The notes under the pieces: generated by a model | The model's input: only the letters and a program-made list of their open reading frames with translations | The model's database searches: none | Told to the model about the DNA's origin: nothing | Made by a program: the position numbers and the translations under genes | In this document: piece by piece, positions 38,279 to 50,618 of the stretch | Layout: every line of letters starts with the position of its first letter | How positions within the stretch are numbered: position 1 is the first letter of the stretch | From: Stutzerimonas chloritidismutans AW-1 | GTDB taxonomy: Bacteria > Pseudomonadota > Gammaproteobacteria > Pseudomonadales > Pseudomonadaceae | NCBI RefSeq assembly: GCF_000495915.1 | Contig: NZ_AOFQ01000057.1 | Coordinates: forward strand, 1-64,000 | Reading direction: 5' to 3' | Length of the DNA stretch: 64,000 bases

Positions 38279-40348
38279 TCAGATCACCGGCGATGCCGCG
38301 CTCACCACCCGCAGGGCCAGGCCTTCATAGGGGTCGAGGTTGAAGGTCAGCTCGCAGTTCTCGGTGAGGTCGCCTTCAACGCGCTCGTGGATGATGTCCA
38401 CCACCGGGCCGGGCGCCACGCCGGGCAGGCAGACGGTTTCGCTGATGGTCTCGGCGCTGAAGTTCAGCGCGGTGATCTGTACGCCTTTGCCGGCCGGCAG
38501 CTCGTGAACCATGATCAGCAACCCCGGCGCCTGCACATCGGGAATCAGGATCTGCTTGCTCGCGGCGATGTCGTAGGCCTGGCGCACACTGAGGATGCGT
38601 TTGAGCTGGCAGGCGAAGGAGCCGCCGTGCTGCAGCTGCTCGGCCAGGCTGCCGTACAAGGCGCGGGCTTTCGGCAAACCTTCGGCGGACGTCGATGCCT
38701 CCGGTGCCAGGTCCGCCAGGTCATAGCCGCCGCGGTTGATCCAGCGCGTGTCGCCGTCGCCCATCAGGTGCTCGACCTGCTCCGGCGCCAGCGGCAGGGC
38801 ACCGACCAGATCCCAGCCGGATAGAGCGAACACGCCGGGCTGCATGGCGTTGAACATCACCAGCAGGATATGCAGGCGCTGGATCTGCTCCACTTCGGCC
38901 GGGCCGATGGCGTCCAGATCACGGATGTTCAGCGCCGCCGCGATCACGCTGGCGGTGGTGCAGGCCACGCCGTTGGTGACGAACTTGAGGTTGTAGGGCG
39001 CATGCTCGCCGGTCAGCCGTTCGTACAGCTCCTCGCGGATCAGCTCGCGCAGGTGTCCGCCGGGCAGCGTCTGGCCCTTGTAGTGGTAGTGGTCGTAGGC
39101 GTGCAGCGTCCAGAAATGCACCAGTTCCAGGGTCAGCTCGTCGTGGTTCTGCAGTGCATGGATCAGCGAGGCCGGGTCGATGCCGAAGGCGTGCACCTCG
39201 CGCAGCATCATGCGCAGGAACTCGGTGTCGCCGGTCACCAGCGCGTGGTGATAGGCCGGACGGGTGATGAAGTCGTAGGACAGGTCGGCACCGCCGTGGG
39301 ACATGGCGGCGATGTCATCGATGGTCAGGTTCAGTTCCTGGAAGCTGAAGCCGCCGGCCTTGCGAATCGCGCCAGCGAGCAGCTGGTTGCCGGTGACCGA
39401 CAGCGGATGGCCCTCGGACCAGGCGGTGCCCTCGGCCCTTCGCTCGACACCGAGAAAGCCGTTGGCATCCAGGCGCAGCATGCGGGCGCCGGCCACATCG
39501 ATGGCATGCAGGGCATCGCCAATGATCAGCTGCTGGGCAGCAAAGGTCGGATCGAGCCAGTTCAGCGACGGCTGGCCTTCCTTGAAGTAGTGCAGGTAGA
39601 CCCAGCGCCTGACCTTGCCGTCGACCCCGGTGACTTCCCCGGTGACGCTCCAGTCGGTGTCCTTGATGCCGGGCTCGAAGAAGATCACCCGCTGCAACTG
39701 GCCGACGATGTAGTGCTTTTCATGCAGGCGGTCGACCACCGGCGGTTCGAGGTTGACCGAATCGCGTCCCGGCGGCACCTCGGGCAGCAGTTCCCAGTCC
39801 TCTTCGCGGATCTCCACCATGTGGTACAGCCCCGGATAGTCGCCGTAGGCCATTTCCGCGAGGCGGAAGTCGGCGCCCTTGCCGGTGTGCGCCGGGACGA
39901 TGTCGTCGATGACGATGGCGTTGTGCGCGGCGGCGACCCGGCTGAGCTGCAGCATCTGCTCTTCGGTGCCCAGCTTCGGGTCGATATCGAAGCTGATGCG
40001 GTCGAAGTTGCCATCGATGGTCGGCGTGTACTCGCGGCCGCTCAAGCCACCAGAGCGCTTCATCGGGCCGTTGTGGATGCCCTGCACACCCAGCTCGGAG
40101 AGCGCGCTCCACAGGCGGTCGTTACCCAGCGCTTCGAGCACCGTACCGCCCTCGGGGGTGATGATGGCTGCCGGATAGGCGGTGAACCACACCGAGCCGA
40201 TGGCGCTGGCATCGCGCGGCCGCGCCTGGGCGTAGGGCCGCTGCCAGAGCCGCGCCTGGCCGGCATAGAGGCGCGACCGCTCGCGCGCCGCGTGCAACAT
40301 GGACTGGTCCACCAGCCACTGGATATAGCTATCGTCTGGGGTGCTCAT
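38279..40348 (-). CDS. treS: trehalose synthase (maltose/trehalose interconversion), GH13
   Basis: A 689-residue GH13 enzyme. Catalytic residues appear intact: [10 protein letters not shown] with nucleophile Asp294, FSFQELN with acid/base Glu338, and QNHDE with Asp403. The length equals that I recall for P. stutzeri trehalose synthase, which rearranges maltose to trehalose. The N-terminus lacks the usual starch-binding regions, and I see no maltokinase or TreZ genes next to it. An isomaltose-type glucosyltransferase cannot be fully excluded. It is probably cytoplasmic. Confidence 0.85.
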   Translation of the reverse strand: MSTPDDSYIQWLVDQSMLHAARERSRLYAGQARLWQRPYAQARPRDASAIGSVWFTAYPAAIITPEGGTVLEALGNDRLWSALSELGVQGIHNGPMKRSGGLSGREYTPTIDGNFDRISFDIDPKLGTEEQMLQLSRVAAAHNAIVIDDIVPAHTGKGADFRLAEMAYGDYPGLYHMVEIREEDWELLPEVPPGRDSVNLEPPVVDRLHEKHYIVGQLQRVIFFEPGIKDTDWSVTGEVTGVDGKVRRWVYLHYFKEGQPSLNWLDPTFAAQQLIIGDALHAIDVAGARMLRLDANGFLGVERRAEGTAWSEGHPLSVTGNQLLAGAIRKAGGFSFQELNLTIDDIAAMSHGGADLSYDFITRPAYHHALVTGDTEFLRMMLREVHAFGIDPASLIHALQNHDELTLELVHFWTLHAYDHYHYKGQTLPGGHLRELIREELYERLTGEHAPYNLKFVTNGVACTTASVIAAALNIRDLDAIGPAEVEQIQRLHILLVMFNAMQPGVFALSGWDLVGALPLAPEQVEHLMGDGDTRWINRGGYDLADLAPEASTSAEGLPKARALYGSLAEQLQHGGSFACQLKRILSVRQAYDIAASKQILIPDVQAPGLLIMVHELPAGKGVQITALNFSAETISETVCLPGVAPGPVVDIIHERVEGDLTENCELTFNLDPYEGLALRVVSAASPVI

Positions 40349-40405
40349 TCGACGTCGGTTCCCGCTGTGCTAAGGGAAATGTAGTCGTTTGAGTCGGGTG
40401 TTCCG

Positions 40406-41962
40406 TCATCGTTGCATCGAATCGTCCGCCGAAGCTGTCCGGTCCAGCCGCGACGACCGGGCATCCGGCGCGGCCCGTGGCCTGACGCGCCGTGGCCGAC
40501 CACGCAGGCGGCGCCAGCCCAGCAGCACGCCACTGACGGCGATCACCAGCATGCCGGCGCTGAATGCCAGCAACAGGCCGTCACGCAGTAGCGGCCGTTG
40601 CAGCAAGGGCAGCCAGTCCCAGCTGTGCAGCAGCTTGAACACCCAGCGCACGGCACGCCGGCGCTGGTCGAGCTGTTCGATAACGGTGCCGCTGTAGGGG
40701 TCGAGATGCAGCCAGGTCGCGGCCGAGTCGTCGAAACGCACCCGCAGCATCGGCAGCCGTCGCGGTAGATGGCTGTAGAGGCTCGGTTCGCTGCGGGCGT
40801 AGTAGTGGAAGTCTTCCTGTTCCAGCCATTCGAAGCGCAGCTGCTGTTCGGGCCAGGCCTGGCGGACCTCGCGTTCCAGCAGGGCGCGCTCAAGGCGTTC
40901 CTGTGCCGGCTCGGAATGGGGGGCGGGCAGAATGCGTGTTTCACCCTTGGCATCGATACCGAGCAGATAGGGCTGATCGCCGAGCACCTGCCACTGCAGC
41001 TCCACCGGTTCGATACCAGCCTCGCGGAATCGGGCCAGCGCAGCGGCCAGATCCGTATCCAGCGCCTCGGTGTTTAGCGGCGCTTGCCGCAGCGCGGCGG
41101 CATCGATGGTCGAGCGCTTCTCGAACAGCCCCCAGGGCTCCATCGACAGCATGCCGCTGACCAGCCAGACCAGCAGCGCCACGCCGACCAGCATCCCGCC
41201 AACGTGGTGCACGCGGCCAGCGCCAGCCGGGTAGGGCGAGTGCGAGCCGTTGCGGTAGCGACCGGCGAAGCGCCAGCGCAGCAGCCCGATCAGCATGCCC
41301 AGCAGCACCAGCACCGCGGCCAGCAGCGCACCGTAGACCAGCGCTACCGACCAGATCGCCTTCGGCATGACTTCACGCAACGGGTAGAGCCAGTGCAGCC
41401 AGGCTCCGAGCAGGTTCCAGGCGCGCTCGTGGGCCGTGGCGTCGCGCACCACCAGCCCGGTGTGGCTGGAAACGTACAGCAGATGCCCTTCCGCATCGTC
41501 CGCCTGCAAGCGATACAGCGGTCGCTCGCGGGCCAGGGCGTGGTTGCGCGTCCAGGCATCTTCCTCGACCCGATCGAGCAAACGCACCTCGCCACCGTCC
41601 GCGAACTGCCGCGCACTGGCCAGTGCCTCGGCAGCGCCGATGTGCTCGATGCGCTTGCCGCTGCGTGCGTCCACCACCAGCAGCGGCCCGTCGCCGTAAT
41701 CCAGCAGATAGCGCGGCGAGCTACCCGCGCTCGTCAGACGCAGGCTGAGCGGCGTGCGCGGGTCTGCGCTGGCGGCAAGCGCTGCGCCCGGAGCGATGCA
41801 GCAATCGCCACTCAGCGGCTGCAGGCGTGACAGGTGCTCCTCTGGCGTCAACTTGGGGTAGCCGACGAAGAGCATCACCACGCCGCTGACGATCCAGAGC
41901 AGCACAAACAGGCCGAGCCCGATACCCAGCCAGCGGTGCGCGAGGTACAGATAGCGCTTCAT
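40406..41962 (-). CDS. PepSY-domain membrane protein
   Basis: A 518-residue inner-membrane protein of the PepSY-associated TM family. The start MKRYLYLAHRWLGIGLGLFVLLWIVSGVVMLF is the hallmark first helix with heme-linked histidine, and two further helices are near residues 190-215 and 245-270, with a last one at the C-terminus. Large periplasmic loops carry PepSY-like folds. Homologues next to TonB receptors act as ferric reductases or in siderophore processing. ATG 41962 lies 5 bp after the receptor stop, so the two are co-transcribed. Confidence 0.85.
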   Translation of the reverse strand: MKRYLYLAHRWLGIGLGLFVLLWIVSGVVMLFVGYPKLTPEEHLSRLQPLSGDCCIAPGAALAASADPRTPLSLRLTSAGSSPRYLLDYGDGPLLVVDARSGKRIEHIGAAEALASARQFADGGEVRLLDRVEEDAWTRNHALARERPLYRLQADDAEGHLLYVSSHTGLVVRDATAHERAWNLLGAWLHWLYPLREVMPKAIWSVALVYGALLAAVLVLLGMLIGLLRWRFAGRYRNGSHSPYPAGAGRVHHVGGMLVGVALLVWLVSGMLSMEPWGLFEKRSTIDAAALRQAPLNTEALDTDLAAALARFREAGIEPVELQWQVLGDQPYLLGIDAKGETRILPAPHSEPAQERLERALLEREVRQAWPEQQLRFEWLEQEDFHYYARSEPSLYSHLPRRLPMLRVRFDDSAATWLHLDPYSGTVIEQLDQRRRAVRWVFKLLHSWDWLPLLQRPLLRDGLLLAFSAGMLVIAVSGVLLGWRRLRGRPRRVRPRAAPDARSSRLDRTASADDSMQR

Positions 41963-41967
41963 GCGGC

Positions 41968-44016
41968 TCAGAAGTCCAGGGTCACGGCGGCATACAGCGC
42001 GCGGCCATCGCCCGGCGCGTGCAACGACTGGACACCGTCGTACCAGACGTACTCGTAGTAGCGGTCGGTGAGGTTCTTCAGCTGCAGGTCGACGGCCAGC
42101 TGCTCGGTCAGCTGGTAGCTGGCGCCCAGATTGAACAGCACGTAGCCGCCGTATTTGCCCTGGGTGTTCTCGCGTTCGAGGTAGTAGTCGGTCTGGCCGT
42201 TGAGCCAGGCGCTGAGCTGCAGGTCCGGCGTTGCCTGATAGGTGCTGCCGGCCGAGTACAGCCGCTGCGGCACGTGGTCGATCTGCTGGCCCTGACTGGC
42301 CGGCAGGCTCGGGTCGGCCTTCTCGATTTCGGAGAACTGCCAGGAGTGCGCCAGCCACAGATTCAGATCGCTGGCGGGGTAGAGGTTGAGCTGGGCGTCG
42401 TAGCCCCAGCGGCGAGTCTGGCCAAGGTTTTCCGATTCGCCGCTGGGGTCGTTGAGCCGGCGGCGCACCTCGTCCGTGGCCACCTGCTCCCAGTAGGCGA
42501 TGCGCCCATCGATCCAGTGCGCCGGGCTGAACTTGATGCCGGTCTCCCAGCCGTCGTTGATCGACGGCGAGAGATCGCTGGTGCGCGGCGGCACCTTGTA
42601 GGCGGCGGCGCCGGTGCCGATCTGGAAGGTCCGACCCCAGTTGCCATACAGGCTCAGCTGCTCGATGGGGGTGTAGATCAGGCTGATTTTCGGCTGCTCG
42701 ATGCTGCCGTAGTCGTTGATGGCGTAATCGTTGCCGCTCAGCTCATCGGTGAAGTCGCCCTCGATGCGGTCGACGCGAAACGCCGGGATGATCTTCAGCA
42801 ATTCGACCGGCTGGATCACCGCCTGCAGGTAGGCGCCGTAGCTGTCGTAGTCGAAGCGCTGGTCGCGGGTCTGGGTCACGACCTGGCGCTCGACGGCGGT
42901 GTAGCGCTCGCTGCGGTTGCGCTGCTGCTCGGTGTCGAGCCCGCCTTCAATGGCCAGGTCATGCAGCCAGGACACGTCCGGGCGATAGGTCAGCGAGGTA
43001 CGCGCGCCGTAGTGCTTTTCCTCACTGGTACGCCGCTGCTGTGGCGCCGATTGCGAGAAACGCACCCAGCGGTCGTCGTCCAGGGTGTTGAGCCAGACCT
43101 TGGTCGCCCAGCTGAGATCGCTGGCCAGTTGGCTGTCCAGATGCAGGCTGAGCTGATTCATGCGCCGCTCGCCCATGTCGCTGGATGACAGCGCGTAGGA
43201 CTGACGGGGCGAGTGCCGTGCGTCCTCGCGGGACAGGTAACCCGGCTCGTCCGCCTCGGCCTCGTAGTGCCGGGCGATCAGGCCGAGGCGCCAGTTGCCG
43301 GCATCCGGCGTGTAGAACCATTTACCGGACAGGCTGGTGCGCTCGCTGCCGGCATGGTCGCGGTAGCCATCGCTCTTCTGCTGGCCGATGAAGTAGTTCT
43401 GCGTCCAGTTGCCGCTTTCGATGCCCTTGGCCAGCTGCAGCTCCTGGGTGTCGTAGCTGCCGTAGCGCAGCCGCGCCTTGCCGTAGTCACCGCCGATGCG
43501 CGACTGCACGGCGACGTTGCCGGCGATGTTGTACAGGCCGTAGCGCGGATCGTTGGTGCCGCGCACCACCTCGATGCCGTCGATCTCCAGCGGAAACAGC
43601 ATGTCCAGATAGGGCATGTTGCCGTCGTTGCTGTTGCTCGGGATGCCGTCGATCAGCAGCTTGACCGCATTGACCTCGCCCTCGCCGTTGAAGCCACGAA
43701 AGGACAGCTTGCCGGAGCTGGTGCCCTGGCCGAATTCGGTGAGCATCACTCCCGGCGCGCGACGAAACAGCTCCCAGCTGTAGAGCACCGGTAGCTGTTC
43801 GAGAATGTCGCCGCCGAGCAGATCGACCGAGCTGATCACGCTGCTGGTCGGCAGACCACCACCCGACTGGGTGGCGGTGACGGTGCTGCTGCCCAGCGAC
43901 AGCGCGGAGGCAGCGGTATCGGCAAGGCTTGCCGGCAGATAAGCAGCGGCCAGCGCCGCAATAACAAGACGAGGCAGCGCAGGACGCCGCGACGGGTGCG
44001 CAGGATGGTCGAGCAT
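41968..44016 (-). CDS. TonB-dependent outer-membrane receptor
   Basis: A 682-residue receptor. A signal peptide (LVIAALAAAYLPASLA, cleavage near residue 29) is followed by the plug domain: the TonB-box-like SSTVTAT, then QLPVLYSWELFRRAPGVMLTEFGQG, NAVKLLIDGIPSN and EVVRGTNDPRYGLYNIAGNV. The remainder is a 22-strand barrel ending in the required aromatic residue (AVTLDF). It imports a metal chelate, iron most likely given its neighbours. I chose ATG 44016, with AAGGAA 8 bases upstream. The substrate is not known. Confidence 0.9.
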   Translation of the reverse strand: MLDHPAHPSRRPALPRLVIAALAAAYLPASLADTAASALSLGSSTVTATQSGGGLPTSSVISSVDLLGGDILEQLPVLYSWELFRRAPGVMLTEFGQGTSSGKLSFRGFNGEGEVNAVKLLIDGIPSNSNDGNMPYLDMLFPLEIDGIEVVRGTNDPRYGLYNIAGNVAVQSRIGGDYGKARLRYGSYDTQELQLAKGIESGNWTQNYFIGQQKSDGYRDHAGSERTSLSGKWFYTPDAGNWRLGLIARHYEAEADEPGYLSREDARHSPRQSYALSSSDMGERRMNQLSLHLDSQLASDLSWATKVWLNTLDDDRWVRFSQSAPQQRRTSEEKHYGARTSLTYRPDVSWLHDLAIEGGLDTEQQRNRSERYTAVERQVVTQTRDQRFDYDSYGAYLQAVIQPVELLKIIPAFRVDRIEGDFTDELSGNDYAINDYGSIEQPKISLIYTPIEQLSLYGNWGRTFQIGTGAAAYKVPPRTSDLSPSINDGWETGIKFSPAHWIDGRIAYWEQVATDEVRRRLNDPSGESENLGQTRRWGYDAQLNLYPASDLNLWLAHSWQFSEIEKADPSLPASQGQQIDHVPQRLYSAGSTYQATPDLQLSAWLNGQTDYYLERENTQGKYGGYVLFNLGASYQLTEQLAVDLQLKNLTDRYYEYVWYDGVQSLHAPGDGRALYAAVTLDF

Positions 44017-44135
44017 CTCGCATGTTCCTTGTGCAACAGACAGGGCCGTACGGCGAATGGCCGCAGGCAGACGCCAACACCACGTGGTCGGTGCAGGCAG
44101 TTCAGGCGAAGCAACGAAGGGTGACGCCAGCGGCG

Positions 44136-44525
44136 TCAGGCGAGGGGGGAGGCGCGAGGATTGAGGGCCGGCCACTGTTGCCGTGGCGACGGTCGATGGG
44201 AGCGGGCTTCGACAGCAACCACCAGGCCGCCGCGCATTTCCTGCGGCAACAACGGTGCTGCACCGGGCAGCGCTGCCAGGCCCATCGAACCGGCGCAGCA
44301 GCAGCACGGCGGCATCCCGCCATGGGCGCTCGGCTCATGCTCGCCTCGGGCCGTCGACTCGTGCAGCGCGTGCGAGTGCTGCTGCGCCTGCATCAGCGGG
44401 CAATGTCCGCTCCAGCCGAGCAGCCGCTTGGTCTCTGCCGGCAACAGGCCCGACAGCGGCATGCTCAGCAGATGGATCAGCAGGGCCAGGCTGGCGAGCC
44501 AGGCGGGAAGGCGGCGGCGTGTCAT
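44136..44525 (-). CDS. DUF2946 metal-binding-type protein
   Basis: A 129-residue protein with one N-terminal hydrophobic segment (about residues 8-28) and a cysteine/histidine-rich middle: GHCPLMQAQQHSHALHEST and then GGMPPCCCCAGSMG. This fits DUF2946, whose members often sit before TonB receptors for copper or iron. The four consecutive cysteines and the HCP motif suggest metal binding. It is 119 bp upstream of the receptor gene on the same strand and has a Fur-box-like site upstream. The role is probably in the periplasm or membrane. Confidence 0.75.
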   Translation of the reverse strand: MTRRRLPAWLASLALLIHLLSMPLSGLLPAETKRLLGWSGHCPLMQAQQHSHALHESTARGEHEPSAHGGMPPCCCCAGSMGLAALPGAAPLLPQEMRGGLVVAVEARSHRPSPRQQWPALNPRASPLA

Positions 44526-44560
44526 CGGCGATCCGATCAGGCGCAGGTGCGAATGGCGTT

Positions 44561-44582
44561 CATGATAGGAACGACTCTCAGC
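44561..44582 (-). promoter_or_regulatory. Fur-box-like site upstream of the metal-uptake genes
   Basis: On the minus strand the segment GCTGAGAGTCGTTCCTATCA resembles the Pseudomonas Fur consensus (GATAATGATAATCATTATC in its usual three-hexamer arrangement), with matches such as GAGA, CGTT and TATCA. It ends 36 bp before the ATG of the DUF2946 gene. This supports iron control of the group but needs binding data. Confidence 0.45.
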
Positions 44583-44679
44583 AAAAAGAGTTGCGCAAAC
44601 TCAAGAATGTTCGCTGATCGTCAGGCCTGCCGGTCAGATTCGCTGCGCGACGCCATCGCCACGCAGCGAACGGCAGACC

Positions 44680-45621
44680 TCAGCGGGCGTCGAGCAGTGC
44701 CTGCGCCGCGTCGGCGGGTTGCCCGGCCAGCTGCTGGCGCTGCGCCTGCTTCTGCTGCTTGTAGGCCAGTGCCGCGGCGGGTACCGGGGTGACGGTGCCG
44801 GTTTCCAGCCACTTCTTCAGCCGGTTGGCGTCGGCCATGTGGGTGTACTTGCCAAACGCATCGAGCACCACGAAGGCCACCGGCCGCTGTTTCATGGTGG
44901 TGCTCATCACCAGGCAATGGCCGGCGGCATTGGTGAAACCGGTCTTGCTCAGCTGGATGTCCCAGTTGTTCTTGCGCACCAGGGCGTTGGTGTTGCGAAA
45001 GCCGAGGGTGTAGTTGGGTTTGCGGAAGGCGACGGTCTTCTCGTCGGTGGTGCTGAACTGCTGGATCAGCGCGTACTGGCGGCTGGCGCGGATCAGCTTG
45101 ACCAAGTCATTGGCACTGGAGACATTGCGTTCGGACAGCCCGGTGGGCTCGACATAGTGTGTGCGGGTCATGCCCAGCGCCCGCGCCTTGGCGTTCATCG
45201 CCTGGATGAAGGCCGAGTAGCCACCCGGATAGTGGTGGGCGAGGCTCGCGGCGGCGCGGGTCTCGGAAGACATCAGGGTCAGCAGCAGCATCTCGCGGCG
45301 GCTGATCTCGCTGCCGATACGCACGCGGGAGAACACGCCCTGCATCTCCCTGGCATCGCGGATGGTCACCGGCAGCGCCTGATCCAGCGGCAGCTTGGCG
45401 TCCAGCACGACCATGGCGGTCATCAGTTTGGTCACCGAGGCGATCGGCACCACCATGTCCGGATTGCTGGAATAGAGCACTTCATTGGTCTTCAGATCGA
45501 CCAGCAGGGCGCTGCCGGAGGCGAGTTCCTGTACGGCCGGCTTGGCGGCCTGGGCATGGATGGCCGGCAACGAGGCCAGGCAGGCGAACAGCAGACTGGC
45601 GAGGGTACGACGAAAGTTCAC
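44680..45621 (-). CDS. pbpG: D-alanyl-D-alanine endopeptidase (PBP7-like)
   Basis: A 313-residue low-molecular-weight penicillin-binding protein of the S11 family. Motifs in order: the SxxK active serine in ASVTK, SxN in SSAND, and KTG in LSKTGFTN. It has a signal peptide (cleavage near HAQA, residue 25) and cleaves peptidoglycan cross-links in the periplasm. I chose GTG 45621 ([11 protein letters not shown]) since GGGGAA precedes it at 8 bases and the length fits PBP7 (about 310); the longer upstream frame is not typical. The C-terminal tail is glutamine- and alanine-rich. A 9-bp hairpin (TTCGCTGCG) lies just after the stop. Confidence 0.92.
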   Translation of the reverse strand: MNFRRTLASLLFACLASLPAIHAQAAKPAVQELASGSALLVDLKTNEVLYSSNPDMVVPIASVTKLMTAMVVLDAKLPLDQALPVTIRDAREMQGVFSRVRIGSEISRREMLLLTLMSSETRAAASLAHHYPGGYSAFIQAMNAKARALGMTRTHYVEPTGLSERNVSSANDLVKLIRASRQYALIQQFSTTDEKTVAFRKPNYTLGFRNTNALVRKNNWDIQLSKTGFTNAAGHCLVMSTTMKQRPVAFVVLDAFGKYTHMADANRLKKWLETGTVTPVPAAALAYKQQKQAQRQQLAGQPADAAQALLDAR

Positions 45622-45855
45622 GATGGGTGTTTCCCCGCGATGGAAGGGCGAAATGCGCTGAATGCGACGTGGTAGACGTTTCGCCAGTATAGGGAATCGC
45701 CCGCAGACTCGCCTCTTTCCGATGAGCGGTTCGTCGGAAGAGCAGCGCCAGAGCGGCCGCGTAACGATCCGGCCGATGTTGCGCGCAAAGATCGGGCCGC
45801 ACCTCTGCCTGTTTTCGGAGTCAAACAACCACACTTACCGAGGGGAGGTCCCACC

Positions 45856-46164
45856 ATGTCCCGTTTCAGCAAAGCCACCACCCGCGAAGAAGTCCAACAC
45901 GAGATCGACAGCCTGATGCGCGCGCTCGATGAGCTCAAGCACGATGCCGCCCACGACTCGCGCAAGCGCCTAAGCGCACTGCGTTCGCGTGCCGAGTCAC
46001 TCTGGCACGATAACGACTGGGATGAGCACTATGCCGATATCTCCCGACGCACCCGCGAAGCCAGCCGTGCTGCGCGCGAATGCGCCAAGGAGCATCCGCT
46101 GGGTACCCTGGCTCTGGCCGCGGGCGCCTTTGCCGTGATCGGCTATCTGATCACCCGTCGCTGA
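45856..46164 (+). CDS. ElaB/YqjD-like (DUF883) protein
   Basis: A 102-residue protein with a helical coiled N-terminal part rich in charged residues and a single C-terminal membrane helix (LGTLALAAGAFAVIGYLIT), the pattern of the ElaB/YqjD/YgaM (DUF883) group. These tail-anchored inner-membrane proteins bind ribosomes in stationary phase. A GAGG ribosome site precedes the ATG. It is divergent from pbpG and 12 bp before the next gene, so they may form one transcript. Confidence 0.88.
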   Translation: MSRFSKATTREEVQHEIDSLMRALDELKHDAAHDSRKRLSALRSRAESLWHDNDWDEHYADISRRTREASRAARECAKEHPLGTLALAAGAFAVIGYLITRR

Positions 46165-46176
46165 TCGGCAGCCGTC

Positions 46177-46788
46177 ATGCTCAATGCCGAAACGCCGCGG
46201 TTGAAGTTCGCCCTGTACGGCGCGCATGACGACCTTGGCAGTGCGCTGCTGGTGGAGCTGCTCAGCCGCCAGCATGAGGCCGTGGCATTGCTCGACGACC
46301 TCAATTCGATAGCCGCCCGGCCAGGTCTGCGGACCAAGCCGGGCGATCCGTTCGATGCAGTGAGCGTCAGCGAGAGCGTGGCCGGGATGGATGCGGTGGT
46401 CTGCCTGTTTCAGACGCCGCGTCTGCCGGGTGCCGATACGGTTACCGGGGAGTCGCCCCAGCGCGATTTCTACCAGGCGGTGGAGGCGCTGTTGCTCGGT
46501 CTGGAGCGCGCCAAGGTCGAGCGCCTGCTGCTGATTGCCGATTTCCCGGCGATCGAGCTGCAGCCGGAGGTCGAGGCTGCACTGCAACGACTGGTCAGCC
46601 ATCCGCTGCGCTGGACGCTGGTAGACGCGCCGTCAGCCGGTAACCAGCTGACCATCGAGGCGCTGGCCGAAGCGGCTGGCAAGGGTGACGCCAATCCCTA
46701 TCGGGAATTGCAACGTATCGCCGCCGGCATCGTCGATGAACTGGAAAACCCCCAGCACATTCATCAGCGCATTCACTTCAGCGGTTAG
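46177..46788 (+). CDS. NAD(P)-binding Rossmann-like protein
   Basis: A 203-residue protein starting MLNAETPRLKFALYGAHDDLGSALLVELLSRQHEAVALLDD. The GAHDDLGSAL turn replaces the usual GxxGxxG, so cofactor binding is not assured. It looks like an atypical NAD(P)H-binding short-chain protein with a shortened C-terminus. No catalytic YxxxK is seen. Its TAG stop is formed by the first three bases of the inverted-repeat element that follows. The function is unknown. Confidence 0.65.
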   Translation: MLNAETPRLKFALYGAHDDLGSALLVELLSRQHEAVALLDDLNSIAARPGLRTKPGDPFDAVSVSESVAGMDAVVCLFQTPRLPGADTVTGESPQRDFYQAVEALLLGLERAKVERLLLIADFPAIELQPEVEAALQRLVSHPLRWTLVDAPSAGNQLTIEALAEAAGKGDANPYRELQRIAAGIVDELENPQHIHQRIHFSG

Positions 46789-46947
46789 TGGCCTGTGCGG
46801 TGAGTTTGTTGAGGCAAGTTTGGATGACCATTGTTCCGAGACAAGGCGCTGCGACGAGTCATAGCGGGCTATGGCGAGGAGCAGCAACGCAGTATCGGGG
46901 CCATGGGCGCCGAAATTGACCAACTGAACTTACCAAACAGGCCACTA
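46786..46947. repeat. 162-bp inverted-repeat element whose ends supply stop codons
   Basis: Terminal inverted repeats of 11 perfect bases TAGTGGCCTGT (46786-46796; complement 46937-46947) continue as an imperfect match (27 of 38 positions) inward. The first TAG is the stop codon of the rightward oxidoreductase-like gene (46786-46788), and the other end gives TAG as the stop of the leftward aroE gene (46945-46947). It carries no gene and looks like a small non-autonomous, MITE-like element. Confidence 0.75.
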
Positions 46948-47757
46948 GCTTAGCTGCCGACGCAGCTCGGCGAGCACCGGCGCCGTGTCCGGGCGTACGC
47001 CGCGCCACAATTCAAAGGCCTCCGCCGCCTGCTCCACCAGCATGCCGAGCCCGTCGCGGGTGTCCGCACCCAGCGCTGCCGCCCACTGGCAGAACGCCGT
47101 GGGCCTGGCGGCGTACATCATGTCGTAGCAGAAGCTCTGACCTGGCCGGATCAGGCTGTCGGCCAGCGGTGGCAGTTCGCCGCCGAGGCTGGCCGAGGTG
47201 CCATTGATGATCAGGTCAACCGGTTCGGCAAGATCGGCGAAGGTGCTGGCGGACAGCGGCCCCAGTTCGGCGAATTCCTGCACCAGCTGTTCGGCCTTGC
47301 TCGGCGTGCGGTTCGCGATGATCAGCGCCGCCGGCTTTTGCGCCAGCAACGGCTCGAGTACGCCACGCACGGCCCCGCCAGCTCCGAGCAGCAAAATGCG
47401 CTGGCCCGCCAGCGCTACACCGGCGTTCAGCAGATCGCTCACCAGCCCGGCACCGTCGGTGTTGTCACCGAGCAGGCGGCCGTCTTCGAGCTTCTTCAGG
47501 GTATTCACCGCACCGGCACGGCGGGCGCGCTCGGTGAGTTGATCGGCCATCCCATAGGCCTGTTCCTTGAACGGCACGGTGACGTTGGCGCCCTGGCCAT
47601 CCCGGAAAAATGCCCGGGCGAACCCCGGAAAGTCGTCCAGCGGCGCCAGCAGTGCCTCGTAGCACAGCGCATGGCCAGTCTGCGCGGCGAACAGGGCGTG
47701 AATCTGCGGTGATTTGCTGTGGCCGATGGGGTTGCCGAAGACGCCGTAGCGGTCCAT
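46945..47757 (-). CDS. aroE: shikimate dehydrogenase
   Basis: A 270-residue enzyme that reduces 3-dehydroshikimate to shikimate with NADPH. The substrate-binding [18 protein letters not shown] is at the start, then GANVTVPFK with the catalytic lysine, [11 protein letters not shown] with catalytic aspartate, the [16 protein letters not shown] cofactor loop and [11 protein letters not shown] for the NADPH phosphate. The length is standard. The stop codon lies in the terminal repeat of the 162-bp element. It lies next to hemF on the same strand, as in P. aeruginosa. Confidence 0.96.
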   Translation of the reverse strand: MDRYGVFGNPIGHSKSPQIHALFAAQTGHALCYEALLAPLDDFPGFARAFFRDGQGANVTVPFKEQAYGMADQLTERARRAGAVNTLKKLEDGRLLGDNTDGAGLVSDLLNAGVALAGQRILLLGAGGAVRGVLEPLLAQKPAALIIANRTPSKAEQLVQEFAELGPLSASTFADLAEPVDLIINGTSASLGGELPPLADSLIRPGQSFCYDMMYAARPTAFCQWAAALGADTRDGLGMLVEQAAEAFELWRGVRPDTAPVLAELRRQLS

Positions 47758-47799
47758 GGGTGAATCCTTGCGGTGTGGGGTGCGGATAGCAGTCGAAGG

Positions 47800-50443
<2,644 letters not shown>

Positions 50444-50618
50444 GCCGACCTCTGCCTGACTGAAAAGCCGGCAGTTTACCCAAGGCATCTGCCGTCGAGC
50501 AGGGGGCTGGGCGGCCGATTCGCAACAGCCTGCAACAGCCCCCCGCATTTCGAGCACGCAAACAACAGGGCGTGAATCGGCAGGCGCACGACAGGTCTGC
50601 TGTGCGGCTCAGCTCCGC

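Noticed and set aside
40406..42358. A longer start for the PepSY gene reaching into the TonB receptor gene
   Set aside because: The first 132 codons are Arg/Ala-rich shadow of the receptor; MKRYLYLAHRW at 41962 is the family start.
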